From NCBI RefSeq assembly GCF_001693385.1, contig NZ_CP016428.1:3100001-3164000 (forward strand): 64,000 bases of DNA, in the 5' to 3' direction. Below are positions 35,658 through 44,971 of the stretch, one piece after another. The position numbers and the translations under genes are program-made. Positions within the stretch are counted from its first letter, which is position 1; each line of letters begins with the position of its first letter. This stretch comes from Bradyrhizobium icense (GTDB lineage: Bacteria; Pseudomonadota; Alphaproteobacteria; Rhizobiales; Xanthobacteraceae). The notes beneath the pieces were generated by a model that made no database searches, was not told where the DNA came from, and saw only the letters and a program-made list of their open reading frames with translations.

Positions 35658-36193
35658 TGCATCGGTCTTTCGTACCTGGCGTCGATGGTCACGAGATTCT
35701 GCAGCGCGGCGATGCGCTTGATAACCTCCGAGACGCCCTGCAGCGCGAGCATCACGAAGCCTGCGGGCACGACGAGCTTGATCGGCCAGCGCAAGAGGCC
35801 GCCGGCGTTACTGGATTCTTCGCCGACAGCGTAGGCCTGCAGAAAGAACGGCCAGGACAGCCAGGTCAGCAGCAGGCAGGCCGGGATCAGGAAACATAGC
35901 GTTCCGATCAGGTCGAGCCAGAGTTGGCCGCGTTCAGAGAGCATCAAATAGAAGATTTCGACGCGAACATGCTCGTTGCGCTTGAAGGTGTAGGAGGCGC
36001 CGAACATCACGAAGATGGCGAACATGTACCACTGCAGTTCGAGCCAGCCGTTGGAGCTGTAGCCGAACGCGTAGCGGATCATCGCATTGCCGGCGCTGAC
36101 CGTGCACGCTGCGAGGACCAGAAAGTTACAGAGATTGCCGATCTTTTCGTTGAGCAGATCGATGCCGGCACTGAGCGCTAGCAACGGCCGCAT
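35654..36193 (-). CDS. TRAP transporter small permease (DctQ), copy 2
   Basis: The ATG at 36193 gives 179 residues; a GTG at 36217 is in frame and would add eight. Four helices are seen (FLVLAACTVSAGNAMIRYAF, QWYMFAIFVMFGASYTFKRN, WLDLIGTLCFLIPACLLLTW, VVPAGFVMLALQGVSEVIKR). The family loop FKRNEHVRVEIFY and SSNAGGLLRWPIKL are present. It shares GYSSNGWLELQW-type sequence with copy 1. It is the first gene of its operon; a CGATCGAT-TGC-ATCGATCG palindrome lies 44 bases upstream. Confidence 0.88.
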   Translation of the reverse strand: MRPLLALSAGIDLLNEKIGNLCNFLVLAACTVSAGNAMIRYAFGYSSNGWLELQWYMFAIFVMFGASYTFKRNEHVRVEIFYLMLSERGQLWLDLIGTLCFLIPACLLLTWLSWPFFLQAYAVGEESSNAGGLLRWPIKLVVPAGFVMLALQGVSEVIKRIAALQNLVTIDARYERPMQ

Positions 36194-36236
36194 CGTACCT
36201 GCCCAGGCGATGGCCACGATGCCATCGCCGACGTCG

Positions 36237-36255
36237 CGATCGATTGCATCGATCG
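36237..36255. repeat. Palindrome upstream of the second TRAP permease pair
   Basis: CGATCGAT and ATCGATCG flank TGC, a perfect eight-base inverted repeat. It could be an operator for the permease operon, but CGATCG-rich words are common in this genome, so chance is possible. Confidence 0.3.
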
Positions 36256-36420
36256 TCCTCCCCCTTTTTGGCTTCCGCCGTCTTGGATCGCATCATGAAG
36301 ATGCGGCGGCCTGTCCGGCCATGCTGGCGTGAAGTAGCCGCAGCATTCCAGTGCGCCGTGACACGGTCAATCGGAAAATGCGTGGATGGGGGAGACGAGG
36401 GCTGTCCGCCGCAGCGGTAG

Positions 36421-37449
36421 CTAACCGCCGGTCACGCTCATGTGGCGCGAGACGCTCGGGCGATTATGCCGGCGATCGATGATGAAGTCGTGACCCTTCG
36501 GCTTCAGCCCGATGGCGCGATCGATCGCTGCCGAGAGCAGGTCGTCGTCGGCGGAAGCCCGCAGCGGCTTGCGCAAATCGGAGGCATCCTCATGGCCGAG
36601 GCAGGTGTGCAACGTGCCGGTGCAGGTGATCCGTACCCGGTTGCAGGATTCGCAGAAATTATGCGTCATCGGCGTGATGAAGCCGAGCTTGCCGCCGGTT
36701 TCCGCGATGCTGACATAGCGGGCGGGGCCGCCGGTGTCATCGTCGAGATCGGTCAGCGTGTAGTGCTGGGCGAGGCGGGCGCGCAGCAGCGACAGCGGCA
36801 CATATTGGTCGATCCGCCCTTCGCCGATGTCGCCCATCGGCATGACTTCGATCAGCGTCAACGCCATGCCCTTGCCGTGCGCCCATTCCATCAGCGAGGG
36901 GATCTCCTCCTCGTTCATGTTCTTCAGCGCGACCGCATTGATCTTGACCGCAAGCCCCGCGTCCCGCGCCGCCTCGATGCCGGCCAAAACCTTGTCGAGA
37001 TCGCCCCATCGCGTGATGGCGCGGAACTTTGCGGGATCGAGCGTGTCGAGCGAGACGTTGACGCGGCGGACGCCGCAGTCGCGCAACTCGGCTGCGAACC
37101 GCGCCAGTTGCGAACCATTGGTGGTCAGCGTCAGCTCATCGAGCGCGCCGGTGCCAAGATGCCGCGACAGCGAGCGCACCAGCGACATCACGTTGCGCCG
37201 GACCAGCGGCTCGCCGCCGGTGAGGCGGATTTTGCGCACGCCCTTGGCGATGAAGGCCGAGCACAGCCGGTCGAGTTCCTCCAGCGTCAGAAGGTCCTTC
37301 TTCGGCAGGAACGTCATGTCCTCGGACATGCAGTAAAAGCAGCGCAGGTCGCAGCGATCGGTCACCGACACGCGCAAATACCGGATGGTCCGGCCGAAGG
37401 GATCGACCATCGGACGTATCAGCTGATCGGGTGACGGGGAGCCGCTCAT
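36421..37449 (-). CDS. moaA: GTP 3',8-cyclase
   Basis: MoaA converts GTP to 3',8-cyclo-7,8-dihydro-GTP, the first step of molybdenum cofactor synthesis. The 342-residue protein has the N-terminal radical SAM cluster CDLRCFYC and the [11 protein letters not shown] motif. The C-terminal second cluster motif is [20 protein letters not shown], and the C-terminal Gly-Gly, needed for activity, is the last two residues. It stands alone here; no moaC, moaD or moaE is adjacent. The ATG follows a GGCAGTTTGA context with a weak ribosome site. Confidence 0.95.
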   Translation of the reverse strand: MSGSPSPDQLIRPMVDPFGRTIRYLRVSVTDRCDLRCFYCMSEDMTFLPKKDLLTLEELDRLCSAFIAKGVRKIRLTGGEPLVRRNVMSLVRSLSRHLGTGALDELTLTTNGSQLARFAAELRDCGVRRVNVSLDTLDPAKFRAITRWGDLDKVLAGIEAARDAGLAVKINAVALKNMNEEEIPSLMEWAHGKGMALTLIEVMPMGDIGEGRIDQYVPLSLLRARLAQHYTLTDLDDDTGGPARYVSIAETGGKLGFITPMTHNFCESCNRVRITCTGTLHTCLGHEDASDLRKPLRASADDDLLSAAIDRAIGLKPKGHDFIIDRRHNRPSVSRHMSVTGG

Positions 37450-37708
37450 TCAAACTGCCTTCAAAGGGGGCCTCTGCCCGCTGGGTTCGCTAGCATAATC
37501 TAGGCACCTTGTAAGGCGCCTACAATCCGCAACCTTTCGGAGGCCGTCGGCGGCGAGGCAAAATCGCCGGGATTGCAGATCCACTGCTAGCGTCATAATC
37601 GCTGGTGACGAACCATAGGAGCGCCGCGATGGTGCTACAACAGATGCTGGCAGAAACTTAAAGAATGGCAGGCGGCGAGGGCCTGGCGGTTCAATAATAG
37701 TTGAAAAA

Positions 37709-38401
37709 TCAAATAGTTAAGTTGGCAAAGCGACCGCGGAGCCCACCCACGGCGGCCGGCAATTCGCGCATATGCCCGATCAGCCGGTCAGGCTTGAGCT
37801 GGGCAATCGGAACATCGGTGTAACCGAATTCGACACCGATCACGGGAACGCCGGCCCGCCTGGCGACGCCGACGTCAGGTCCCGCGTCGCCCACCATGAT
37901 GGTCGCGCCAATGTCCCCGCCGGCGCGCGCTACCGTCTGCTGCAGGATCACGGGGTCGGGCTTGGAGACGCCGAACGTGTCGGCGCCGCAGATCGCGGCG
38001 AACCGTCCGCTCAAGCCCAGTTCGTCGAGCAGCCGCTTCGACAGCCATTCCAGCTTGTTGGTGCAGACCGCAAAGCGACAGCCCTGCGCCTCGAGGTCGT
38101 CGAGCGCGGCCTCCAGCCCTTCGAAGGGGCGCGATTCCACGGCGATATGGGCGGCGTAATAATCGATAAAATCCCGGGTAAGGCGATCGACGTCGTCGGC
38201 GCTCGCGGCACGGCCTTCCAGCTCCAGCCCGCGTTCGATCAGCTTGCGGGCGCCCGCGCCGATCATGTTGCGCGCGGCACGCAGCGGCACCGGCGGCAAT
38301 CCTTCGCGATCGAGCACGAAATTGAGGGCGGCGATCAAGTCGGGCGCGGTGTCGACCAGCGTGCCGTCGAGGTCGAAGACTACGGTGCGGGGAAGGCTCA
38401 T
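37709..38401 (-). CDS. gph: Phosphoglycolate phosphatase
   Basis: HAD-family hydrolase of 230 residues from ATG 38401. The longer upstream frame is not conserved. Motif I is VVFDLDGTLVDTAPDL with the nucleophile Asp, motif II is AVCTNK and motif III/IV is KPDPV...MVGDAGPDVGVARRAG. The helical cap with MIGAGARKLIERGLE is typical of Gph. It removes phosphate from 2-phosphoglycolate formed by DNA repair or by Rubisco. It is monocistronic on the minus strand. Confidence 0.88.
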   Translation of the reverse strand: MSLPRTVVFDLDGTLVDTAPDLIAALNFVLDREGLPPVPLRAARNMIGAGARKLIERGLELEGRAASADDVDRLTRDFIDYYAAHIAVESRPFEGLEAALDDLEAQGCRFAVCTNKLEWLSKRLLDELGLSGRFAAICGADTFGVSKPDPVILQQTVARAGGDIGATIMVGDAGPDVGVARRAGVPVIGVEFGYTDVPIAQLKPDRLIGHMRELPAAVGGLRGRFANLTI

Positions 38402-38516
38402 CCGGAATTCGCTATCCGCAGGCGCGCCTTCATGCAAGTAGGGAAGGCCGCTCGGCGGCAAATCTCCGAGGATAACGACGCTTATTCGCTGCCGTCTGTG
38501 GCATCCGCTCCTATTG

Positions 38517-39053
38517 TCACGGCAGGTTACGGCCGTCCGCCAATCCCACCCGCGCATTCTCTTCGGGGCTTGCATTCCAATAGCCGAAGCTTTCCGCGGT
38601 CGCGAGGGCCTGACGGACTCTCTCGGGCGATATCGAACTGGTGCCCGGTGCGGCCACGCTGGCCGGCACGCTGATCGCTTTCAAAAGGCCCGCGAGCTTC
38701 GGCGTCGTCACGATGATCGATACCGCGGGTTCGGAGAAGCGATTGCGAAAGGCGTGCCGTGCGTTGGGAGGCACGTGAAATACATCGCCCGGCCGAATCC
38801 TCAGCCATGTGAAATCTCCGGCCGCTTCCGAAAGCCCCTCGAACTCGCCCGAAATTTGCACGAACGTTTCCGGGTCGTCATGGCTGTGAAGCGGGATGAA
38901 CGCACCCGGCGGGACGGTGCCTCGCATGATGCATGGTGATATCTGCGTTTCCGTCAGGAATTCTATCGTCGGTCCGAGGATCTCGAAGTGTTCGAGGTCC
39001 TGCCAATTCACCAGATGTGCGATCGGCCTGTTCTGCGTGTCCTGATTCTGCAT
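38517..39053 (-). CDS. Cupin domain protein
   Basis: A 178-residue small protein with a single cupin barrel. Motif 1 reads PPGAFIPLHSHDDPETFVQISGEFEG (two His and a Glu ligand) and motif 2 reads IRPGDVFHVPPNARHAFRN. The last 60 residues (SISPERVRQALATAESFGYW) are helical. GGGAG lies eight bases before the ATG. It is divergent from an AraC-type regulator about 225 bases away, so the two may form a regulator-target pair. The ligand and reaction are unknown. Confidence 0.85.
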   Translation of the reverse strand: MQNQDTQNRPIAHLVNWQDLEHFEILGPTIEFLTETQISPCIMRGTVPPGAFIPLHSHDDPETFVQISGEFEGLSEAAGDFTWLRIRPGDVFHVPPNARHAFRNRFSEPAVSIIVTTPKLAGLLKAISVPASVAAPGTSSISPERVRQALATAESFGYWNASPEENARVGLADGRNLP

Positions 39054-39278
39054 GAAATTTCTCCCGGTTATTGTTTCGGATCGGGCGTCATCAACTGGCG
39101 ACTATCCGCGTCGACCACGAACACGACGAGCAGTTGCACCGGAACCACGGTCCTATTGCCGATGATAGGGAGGGCGCGCGCTTCCGGCTTGGGCAGAAGT
39201 GAACAAAGATTTGGGAACGAGTGCACAGCGGCGGGATTTTCTGCGAACGCGCAGCGCCGGCCAGGCGATGAGGTGCAT

Positions 39279-40304
39279 GTGAGTTCCGCTCCGAACCAGA
39301 TGCGGTTTCGTTTCTCGACACGCGGGCTGACGCCGGCGCAGCGTCTGCCGGCCTGGTACCAGGTGTTTTGCCGATCGGCCTCACGGCGTTATTGCCAGGC
39401 GCTCGACGCGAGCTGTCACGCCGACATGCAGATATGGACGTTTGGGCCCGGCGAAGCCGCCCACGCCTCGGATGTGCACGTCCGGGTCCAGTGGACCACG
39501 CTCACGCACGGCATCGAAACCCAACGCGCGCGTGAGCTTCTGAGCGATGGCAGCGATGATCTGGTGCTCACGATTCAGCAGGCCAATGGAACCGCGGTCT
39601 CCCAATGCGGCAGGGAAGTGATTGCCGGAGCGGGCGCAGGAGTCCTGACGTCGAACGCCGACGTCAGCGCGATGGCGTTTGGCGGACCGGCGAAGTTCGT
39701 CAGCATCGCGCTGTCGCGCAGGATGATCATGGCGCTGGCGCCGGGCGCGGAGGATGCGATCGCAAGGCCCATGCATCTGGACTCCGCCGTGCTGCCATTG
39801 CTCGTCAACTATCTCGGCATCCACGATGATCAATCCGCGGTGCAATCCCCTGACGTAGCGCGGACGGTATCGCTGCATATCCACGAGCTCTGCGCGCTCG
39901 CGATCGGCGCCTCGCGCGATGCGGCCGAGCTCGCGAGAGGACGCGGACTGCGCCAGGCGCGACTGCAGATGCTGAAGGACGATATTGCGAAAAACCTGAC
40001 ACGCGGGCCGGTGAGCGCCGCGGATCTCGCCCGGCGCCATCGCGTGACACCGCGCTACGTGCACAAATTGTTCGAGAGCGAAGGGGTCTCGCTGTCGCAC
40101 TTCGTCCGGGCTCAGCGGCTGGCGCTGGTGCATCGTAATCTTACCAACCCGAACCTTGCGGGCCGCACCATCGGCACGCTGGCGTTTGAAGCCGGCTATA
40201 GCGATCTATCCACCTTCAACCATGATTTCCGCCGTCACTATGGAGTGACCCCGTCCGCCCTGCGCGCGGCCGCCAATGGCGCCGGCAAGGCCGGGCCTTG
40301 GTAA
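39279..40304 (+). CDS. AraC-family transcriptional regulator
   Basis: The frame is open far upstream. The GTG at 39279 is preferred because GAGG precedes it by five bases, and the conserved sequence begins at the following ATG ([20 protein letters not shown]); the product has 341 residues. The N-terminal 200 residues form an AraC_binding_2-type ligand domain (WQ-like [16 protein letters not shown]). The C terminus holds the double helix-turn-helix: [20 protein letters not shown] and [20 protein letters not shown] followed by [12 protein letters not shown]. The target is probably the divergent cupin gene. Confidence 0.88.
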   Translation: MSSAPNQMRFRFSTRGLTPAQRLPAWYQVFCRSASRRYCQALDASCHADMQIWTFGPGEAAHASDVHVRVQWTTLTHGIETQRARELLSDGSDDLVLTIQQANGTAVSQCGREVIAGAGAGVLTSNADVSAMAFGGPAKFVSIALSRRMIMALAPGAEDAIARPMHLDSAVLPLLVNYLGIHDDQSAVQSPDVARTVSLHIHELCALAIGASRDAAELARGRGLRQARLQMLKDDIAKNLTRGPVSAADLARRHRVTPRYVHKLFESEGVSLSHFVRAQRLALVHRNLTNPNLAGRTIGTLAFEAGYSDLSTFNHDFRRHYGVTPSALRAAANGAGKAGPW

Positions 40305-40440
40305 CCGTGGCCCGTTACCCCCGGAATCGGCATTTTCGGCGGCAAACGGCGCTGTCCCTCGGCCCGAAACGACGCTAGATATGCGCCCGCCGGATCGGCG
40401 GTTTTTCAGGTTTGTTCGGGGGGAATGTCAGCACGTGGAT

Positions 40441-41133
40441 ATGGATGGACTTAAGCGGCAAGCGGCGGCACAGGCGCTGGAGCATGTCCAGGATGGCATG
40501 AAGCTCGGGCTCGGCACTGGCTCGACCGCCAGGCATTTCGTCGAACTGCTTGGCGAGAGGGTTGCCGGCGGGATGAAGGTGATCGGCGTGCCGACCTCGG
40601 AAGCGACCCGCGCCCAAGCCGAAGCCTGCAACATTCCGCTGACCACGCTCGATGAAGTCGACCGGCTCGACCTTACCGTCGATGGTGCCGACGAGGTCGA
40701 TCCCGCCCTCAATCTGATCAAGGGCGGCGGTGGGGCGCTGCTCCGGGAAAAGATCGTGGCGGCGGCGTCCGATCGCATGATCGTGATTGCCGACGATACC
40801 AAATGGGTCGATGTTCTCGGCCGGTTCCCCCTACCTGTAGAGGTGATTCCGTTCGGGCTGGCCGCCACCCAGCGGGCCATGGCCGCCGCATTTGCCCAAA
40901 GCGGCGTTTCCGGGCAAATGGGTCTCCGCAAGGGCAGGGACGGCCACGTTTTTGTCACCGATGGCGGCCACTGGATTGTCGATGCCCATCTCGGGCGCAT
41001 CGCCGATGCGCCCCGTCTGGCGGGCCTGTTGAGCCTGATCCCGGGTGTCGTCGAGCACGGGTTGTTCATTGGCCTGGCCAGCACCGCCGTCCTGGCAGGT
41101 GCCCAGGGAATTCGCGTAGTTGAGCGGCGGTAA
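40441..41133 (+). CDS. rpiA: Ribose-5-phosphate isomerase A
   Basis: RpiA interconverts ribose 5-phosphate and ribulose 5-phosphate in the pentose phosphate and Calvin cycles. The start at ATG 40441 ([16 protein letters not shown]) gives 230 residues; a GTG six bases earlier is possible. Motifs: [15 protein letters not shown], the catalytic [24 protein letters not shown] and [12 protein letters not shown]. It is followed 24 bases later by a DUF2059 gene and then gor on the same strand. Confidence 0.95.
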   Translation: MDGLKRQAAAQALEHVQDGMKLGLGTGSTARHFVELLGERVAGGMKVIGVPTSEATRAQAEACNIPLTTLDEVDRLDLTVDGADEVDPALNLIKGGGGALLREKIVAAASDRMIVIADDTKWVDVLGRFPLPVEVIPFGLAATQRAMAAAFAQSGVSGQMGLRKGRDGHVFVTDGGHWIVDAHLGRIADAPRLAGLLSLIPGVVEHGLFIGLASTAVLAGAQGIRVVERR

Positions 41134-41157
41134 CGCCGGTAATCGAGGAGAATTGGA

Positions 41158-41703
41158 ATGAAGAGGCTTTCACGGATTTTGTCGGCTGCCGGCCTTGCGA
41201 TGGGATTGGCGCTGACCGCCGTACCGGCCGACGCGCAGCAAAAGAACGCGCCGGCAGCACCTGCGGCCACACCACTCAAGCCCGGTTCGCCGGCGGCGAT
41301 CGCCGCCGCCAAGGAAATCCTGACGATGAAGAACGCGGCAGCGATGTATGCCAACGCCGTTCCCAATCTCGTCGAGCAGACCAAGAACGTGCTATTGCAG
41401 AGCAATCTGAACTACCAGAAGGACCTCAACGAGGTCGCCGTGATCGTGGCCAAGAATCTTGCCGGCCGCGAAAAGGAGATCGGCGAAGGCATGGCGCAGG
41501 TCTACGCCAACGAGTTCACCGAGCAGGAGTTGAAGGACCTCGTGACCTTCTACAAGTCGCCGCTCGGACAGAAGCTGCTCGCGGCCGAGCCCCGTGCCAT
41601 CCAGTTCAGCATGTCCTACATGAACCAGTGGGCGCAGGCCTTTGCCGAAACCATCAACGGCCAGTTCCGTGCCGAGATGAAGAAGCGCGGCAAGGATATC
41701 TGA
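41158..41703 (+). CDS. Secreted DUF2059 protein
   Basis: A 181-residue protein with a signal peptide (RILSAAGLAMGLALTAVPADA). The mature part is helical. The DUF2059 core is EGMAQVYANEFTEQELKDLVTFYKSPLGQKLLAAEP, followed by a long helix to the C terminus. GGAG lies seven bases before the ATG. Its position right after rpiA is common in related genomes, but its role in the envelope is unknown. Confidence 0.9.
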   Translation: MKRLSRILSAAGLAMGLALTAVPADAQQKNAPAAPAATPLKPGSPAAIAAAKEILTMKNAAAMYANAVPNLVEQTKNVLLQSNLNYQKDLNEVAVIVAKNLAGREKEIGEGMAQVYANEFTEQELKDLVTFYKSPLGQKLLAAEPRAIQFSMSYMNQWAQAFAETINGQFRAEMKKRGKDI

Positions 41704-41720
41704 TCTTCAAGCGAAGCATG

Positions 41721-41741
41721 CCCTCGGATTTGATCCGAGGG
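41721..41741. repeat. Palindromic hairpin of the dispersed Bradyrhizobium type
   Basis: CCCTCGGAT and ATCCGAGGG form a nine-base stem with a TTG loop between the DUF2059 and gor genes. From memory, very similar CCCTCGGA...TCCGAGGG units occur many times in Bradyrhizobium genomes. It may also reduce read-through. Confidence 0.55.
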
Positions 41742-41775
41742 TGGACTTCCAGAAGCGGCTTCGGGCGGGGTTGAG

Positions 41776-43161
41776 ATGGCTGAGTTCGACGTCGATCTGT
41801 TCGTCATCGGCGGTGGTTCGGGCGGCGTTCGCGCCGCCCGCATCGCCGCCGGCCATGGCGCAAAGGTCATGGTTGCCGAAGAATACCGGATGGGCGGCAC
41901 CTGCGTAATCCGCGGCTGCGTGCCGAAAAAGTTGTTCGTGCTCGGCTCGCATGTCCGCCATGAGATCGAGGATGCCGCAGGCTTCGGCTGGACCATTCCC
42001 GAAGTCTCCTTCGACTGGACGACGCTGGTCGCCAACAAGGACAAGGAGATCGCCCGCCTCGAAGGCATCTACGCCGCCAACGTCGAGAAATCAGGCGCGC
42101 GCATTGCGAAAACCCGCGCGGTGCTGGAAGACGCCCACACGCTGCGCCTGTTGACCGGCGAAACGGTCACCGCAAAATATATCCTGATCGCGACCGGTGG
42201 CGCGCCCAACCATGGGCGGGAGATCCCCGGCATCGAACACGTCATTTCCTCCAACGAGGCGTTTCACCTCACCGAACTACCGAAGCGCATCGTGATCCAG
42301 GGCGGCGGCTATATCGCGCTGGAATTCGCCGGCATCTTTGCCGGCTTCGGCTCCGACGTGACGGTGATTTATCGCGGCGACAACATCCTGCGCGGTTTTG
42401 ACGAGGACGTCCGCCAGCACGTGCGCGCCGAGATGGAGAAGCAGGGGATTACGATCATCACCGGCTGCACCATCGATAAAGTGGACAAGCACGGCAATGA
42501 GTACACCACGCATCTATCCAGCGGTTCGAGCATTGCCTCGGAGAAGGTGATGTTCGCAATCGGCCGACACCCGAACGTCGCCAATCTCGGGCTCGAGAAG
42601 GCCGGCGTCGCCATCAACCCCGCCAACGGCGGCATCGCCGTCGATGAGTGGTCGAAGACCTCGGTCGACAACATCTTTGCGATCGGCGACGTCACCCATC
42701 GCCTCAATCTGACGCCGGTCGCGATTCGCGAAGGCCATGCCTTCGCCGACACCGTGTTCGGCAAGCGCCCGGTGCAGGTCGATCATGCGACGATTCCGAC
42801 CGCGGTGTTCTCGCAGCCTGAAGTCGGCACCGTGGGCCTGACCGAAGCGCAGGCGCGCGCACAAGTAAGCCACGTCGACATCTACAAGGCCGATTTCCGC
42901 CCCATCAAGGCGACGATGTCCGGTCGCGACACCCGCGTGCTGATGAAACTCGTGGTCGACGGCACGACGGATCGCGTGCTCGGCTGTCACATCGTCGGCG
43001 ACACGGCGGCCGAGATCGTCCAGGCGGTCGCGATTGCGGTGAAGATGAAGGCGACCAAGGCCGATTTCGACGCGACGATCGCGCTGCATCCGACGGCCGC
43101 GGAAGAACTGGTGACCATGCGGACGCCGACGGCGAGGCATGTAAGGCAGGCCGCGGAGTAG
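41776..43161 (+). CDS. gor: Glutathione-disulfide reductase
   Basis: A 461-residue FAD- and NADPH-dependent disulfide reductase. The FAD motif is LFVIGGGSGGVRAARIAAG, and the redox-active cysteines 43 and 48 lie in GGTCVIRGCVPKKLF. The NAD(P)-binding motif is IVIQGGGYIALEFAGIFAGFG with the downstream YRG of NADPH users. The second FAD motif is IFAIGDVTHRLNLTPVAIREG, and the C-terminal catalytic His-Glu is in ALHPTAAEELVTMR. It regenerates glutathione in the cytoplasm. Confidence 0.93.
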   Translation: MAEFDVDLFVIGGGSGGVRAARIAAGHGAKVMVAEEYRMGGTCVIRGCVPKKLFVLGSHVRHEIEDAAGFGWTIPEVSFDWTTLVANKDKEIARLEGIYAANVEKSGARIAKTRAVLEDAHTLRLLTGETVTAKYILIATGGAPNHGREIPGIEHVISSNEAFHLTELPKRIVIQGGGYIALEFAGIFAGFGSDVTVIYRGDNILRGFDEDVRQHVRAEMEKQGITIITGCTIDKVDKHGNEYTTHLSSGSSIASEKVMFAIGRHPNVANLGLEKAGVAINPANGGIAVDEWSKTSVDNIFAIGDVTHRLNLTPVAIREGHAFADTVFGKRPVQVDHATIPTAVFSQPEVGTVGLTEAQARAQVSHVDIYKADFRPIKATMSGRDTRVLMKLVVDGTTDRVLGCHIVGDTAAEIVQAVAIAVKMKATKADFDATIALHPTAAEELVTMRTPTARHVRQAAE

Positions 43162-43239
43162 GGACAGACGCAGACAGTCCGAAGGGCGCTTCCACGGACC
43201 ATGCGGAATTTTCCAGGGCCGGCCCGCTTGAAATCTGAC

Positions 43240-43278
43240 GATATCCCTCCTATGATATCCTTGAATTTGATGATATCA
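43240..43278 (+). promoter_or_regulatory. Triple GATATC operator before vapB
   Basis: GATATC occurs three times (43240, 43254, 43272), the last within the palindrome TGATATCA, directly before the antitoxin ribosome site. Antitoxins of this type bind such repeats together with the toxin to repress their own promoter, so autoregulation is inferred. Confidence 0.55.
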
Positions 43279-43289
43279 CGGAGGCGGTA

Positions 43290-43520
43290 ATGTTGGTGTC
43301 CAAATGGGGCAACAGCCTTGCGGTCCGCTTGCCCAAGAAACTGGTCGAGGCATTGAAACTCAGCCCCGGCGACGAACTGGATGTGGTCGCGGCCTCCGAG
43401 AGCAGGATCGCAGTCGAGAAAATCGACAAGCGCGCCGAATTCCTACGACAGGCGGAGGCGTTCCGCTTTCCCTTGCCCGAAGGCTACAAGTTCGACCGCG
43501 ACGAGGCCAATGAGCGGTGA
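43290..43520 (+). CDS. vapB: VapB-type antitoxin (AbrB/MazE-like)
   Basis: A 76-residue protein with an AbrB-type swapped-hairpin DNA-binding half (LVSKWGNSLAVRLPKKLVEA, then LSPGDELDVVAASESRIAVE) and a C-terminal toxin-binding tail (FPLPEGYKFDRDEANE). GGAGG lies six bases before the ATG. It overlaps the toxin start by four bases (GTGA). The toxin gene is now split by an insertion sequence, so the antitoxin is an orphan that may still act on related toxins or its own promoter. Confidence 0.88.
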   Translation: MLVSKWGNSLAVRLPKKLVEALKLSPGDELDVVAASESRIAVEKIDKRAEFLRQAEAFRFPLPEGYKFDRDEANER

Positions 43521-43762
43521 GCGCGTTCTTCGACAGCAATATTCTGATCTACGCCTTCTCGACCGACACTCGCCGCGAACGCGCACTGGCCGTGATTGCC
43601 GGCGGCGGCGTCATCAGCGTGCAGGTGCTGAACGAGTTCACCAACGTGTTGCGCAAGAAGCAAAAGCAGGATTGGCCTGTGATCGAAGCGGCGCTGCATT
43701 CCCTGCGCTTCCGGTTTCCCGACATCGTGCCGTTGACCGCTGACACTCACGCTGCCGCACTA
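43517..43762 (+). pseudogene. vapC: VapC-type PIN-domain toxin, 5' part, cut by an IS630 element
   Basis: This part encodes the first 82 residues of a PIN-domain ribonuclease: SAFFDSNILIYAFSTD with the first catalytic Asp, and VQVLNEFTNVLRKK with the conserved Glu. Translation runs into the insertion and ends at 43855. The remaining acidic residues lie on the 3' fragment at 44816-44971. Removing the element and one TA restores a continuous 133-codon gene (DTHAAAL joined to GFAREHGLAFYDALIVAAA). The truncated product cannot form the acidic site. Confidence 0.88.
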
Positions 43763-43775
43763 GAGCGTGATGACA

Positions 43776-44372
43776 TTAGGTTTGTTCATATCCGGCGTTG
43801 GCGAAGTAATTGGCGCACTCGGCCGGTGAGACAGTATCGAGGATCGGGGCGATAGCATTGTAGACGGTTTCGGTGGTTCGCTGCGCGGCTTTACGCAGGC
43901 AGTGTTTGAACTTGGCGAAGAACTGCTCGATCGGGTTCAGATCGGGCGAGTACTTCGGCAGGTAGAAGAGCCGGGCGCCGGCGGCGCGGATGGCATGGCG
44001 AACGGCCTTAGCCTTGTGCGAGCCGAGATTGTCCATGATGACGATGTCACCGTGCCGCAGCGTTGGAACCAGCACCTTCTCGATGTAGAGACGGAAGGCT
44101 TCGCCATTGATCGGTCCCTCGATGAACCACGGTGCGGTGATACGATCGTGGCGCAAAGCGGCCATGAAGGTCATGGTGTGCCAGCGGCCATGCGGCACCT
44201 TGGATTTAATGCGCTGACCGCGTGGCGCCCAGCCCCGCAGCGGCGCCATATTGGTTTTGGTCCAGGTCTCGTCGATGAACACCAAGCGAGTGGGATCGAT
44301 CCGATCTCGATACTTGGTCCACTGCGCCCGCCGACGTGCGACATCGGGACGGTCCTGCTCGGCGGCAATCAA
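43776..44372 (-). CDS. IS630 transposase, OrfB (catalytic DDE part)
   Basis: The 198-codon frame holds the DDE catalytic core: RLVFIDETWTKTNMAPLRGW (first Asp), DIVIMDNLGSHKAKAVRHAI (second Asp) and YLPKYSPDLNPIEQFFAKFK (final Glu). It has no good start of its own. The active protein is most likely made by a frameshift from orfA at the A7 run at 44377-44383, reading SYKKKTLIAAEQDRPDVARR across the junction. The sequence looks intact. Confidence 0.9.
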   Translation of the reverse strand: MIAAEQDRPDVARRRAQWTKYRDRIDPTRLVFIDETWTKTNMAPLRGWAPRGQRIKSKVPHGRWHTMTFMAALRHDRITAPWFIEGPINGEAFRLYIEKVLVPTLRHGDIVIMDNLGSHKAKAVRHAIRAAGARLFYLPKYSPDLNPIEQFFAKFKHCLRKAAQRTTETVYNAIAPILDTVSPAECANYFANAGYEQT

Positions 44373-44722
44373 CGTCTTTTTTTGTAACTGAGCTTCTCAG
44401 CGTGGACGAACTCCCACATCGTGCGGTAATCGACCTTAAGGCCACGCTCGGCGAGTTCGGTCACCAGCCCGCGCACGGTGAAATCTGTCTCTCGACATCG
44501 TTGCACCAGCCATTCGCGGTGCGACCCCTCAATCTTCTTTGGTCTATAGCCGCCGATCTGATCCGGCTTGACGCTGCCAGTCTCTCGGAACCGCCGTACC
44601 CAGTTGATCGCCGTGCTGATGCCCACCCCAAATTGGGCTGCCGCCTGATGCCGTGACAGGCCGCCTTTGATGACAGCCCTCACCACTCGCTCGCGAAGAT
44701 CGTCCGAATAAGGTCGTCCCAT
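44369..44722 (-). CDS. IS630 transposase, OrfA (DNA-binding part)
   Basis: A 117-residue protein: MGRPYSDDLRERVVRAVIKG, then the helix-turn-helix GLSRHQAAAQFGVGISTAIN and WVRRFRETGSVKPD, and a winged second domain (GLVTELAERGLKVDYRTMWE). It ends in SYKKRR just after the A7 slip site. The protein binds the element ends and is fused to OrfB when the ribosome shifts frame. Confidence 0.9.
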   Translation of the reverse strand: MGRPYSDDLRERVVRAVIKGGLSRHQAAAQFGVGISTAINWVRRFRETGSVKPDQIGGYRPKKIEGSHREWLVQRCRETDFTVRGLVTELAERGLKVDYRTMWEFVHAEKLSYKKRR

Positions 44723-44815
44723 CCATGCTGGCCTCCTTCCCAGCCGGCATGTTGAATCAGAACCGACCTGATTTGGGAATCCTCAATCGATTCAAACTAG
44801 ACCCATCCCGCTCTA

Positions 44816-44971
44816 GGGTTCGCGCGCGAACATGGCCTGGCATTCTACGATGCGCTCATCGTTGCCGCAGCCACCGAGGCTGGCTGCGACACTCTCTACA
44901 GCGAAGATATGCAGCACGGCCGCGCGATTGCCGATCTGACGATCTGCAATCCGTTTGGCGAGAGCGCGTAG
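44816..44971 (+). pseudogene. vapC: VapC-type toxin, 3' part
   Basis: The frame reads GFAREHGLAFYDALIVAAAT, then EAGCDTLYSEDMQHGRAIAD and NPFGESA before a TAG. YDALIVAAA and TLYSEDM contain the last acidic residues of the PIN active site. It has no start codon of its own and continues the 5' part exactly in frame after removal of the IS630 element. Confidence 0.88.

Larger units (their letters stand above)
43763..44813 (-). mobile_element. IS630-family insertion sequence inside vapC
   Basis: A 1051 bp element flanked by TA (43761-43762 and 44814-44815), the target of IS630/Tc1-type transposons. The ends are GAGCGTGATGACATTAGG and, on the other strand, GAGCGGGATGGGTCTAG, an imperfect inverted repeat. 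It holds two overlapping reading frames, orfA and orfB, joined at an A7 slip site. Its genes run opposite to vapC. Confidence 0.92.

Noticed and set aside
43517..43855. The 112-codon frame as a complete VapC toxin
   Set aside because: Its last 31 codons lie inside the IS630 element; the true C terminus is at 44816-44971.
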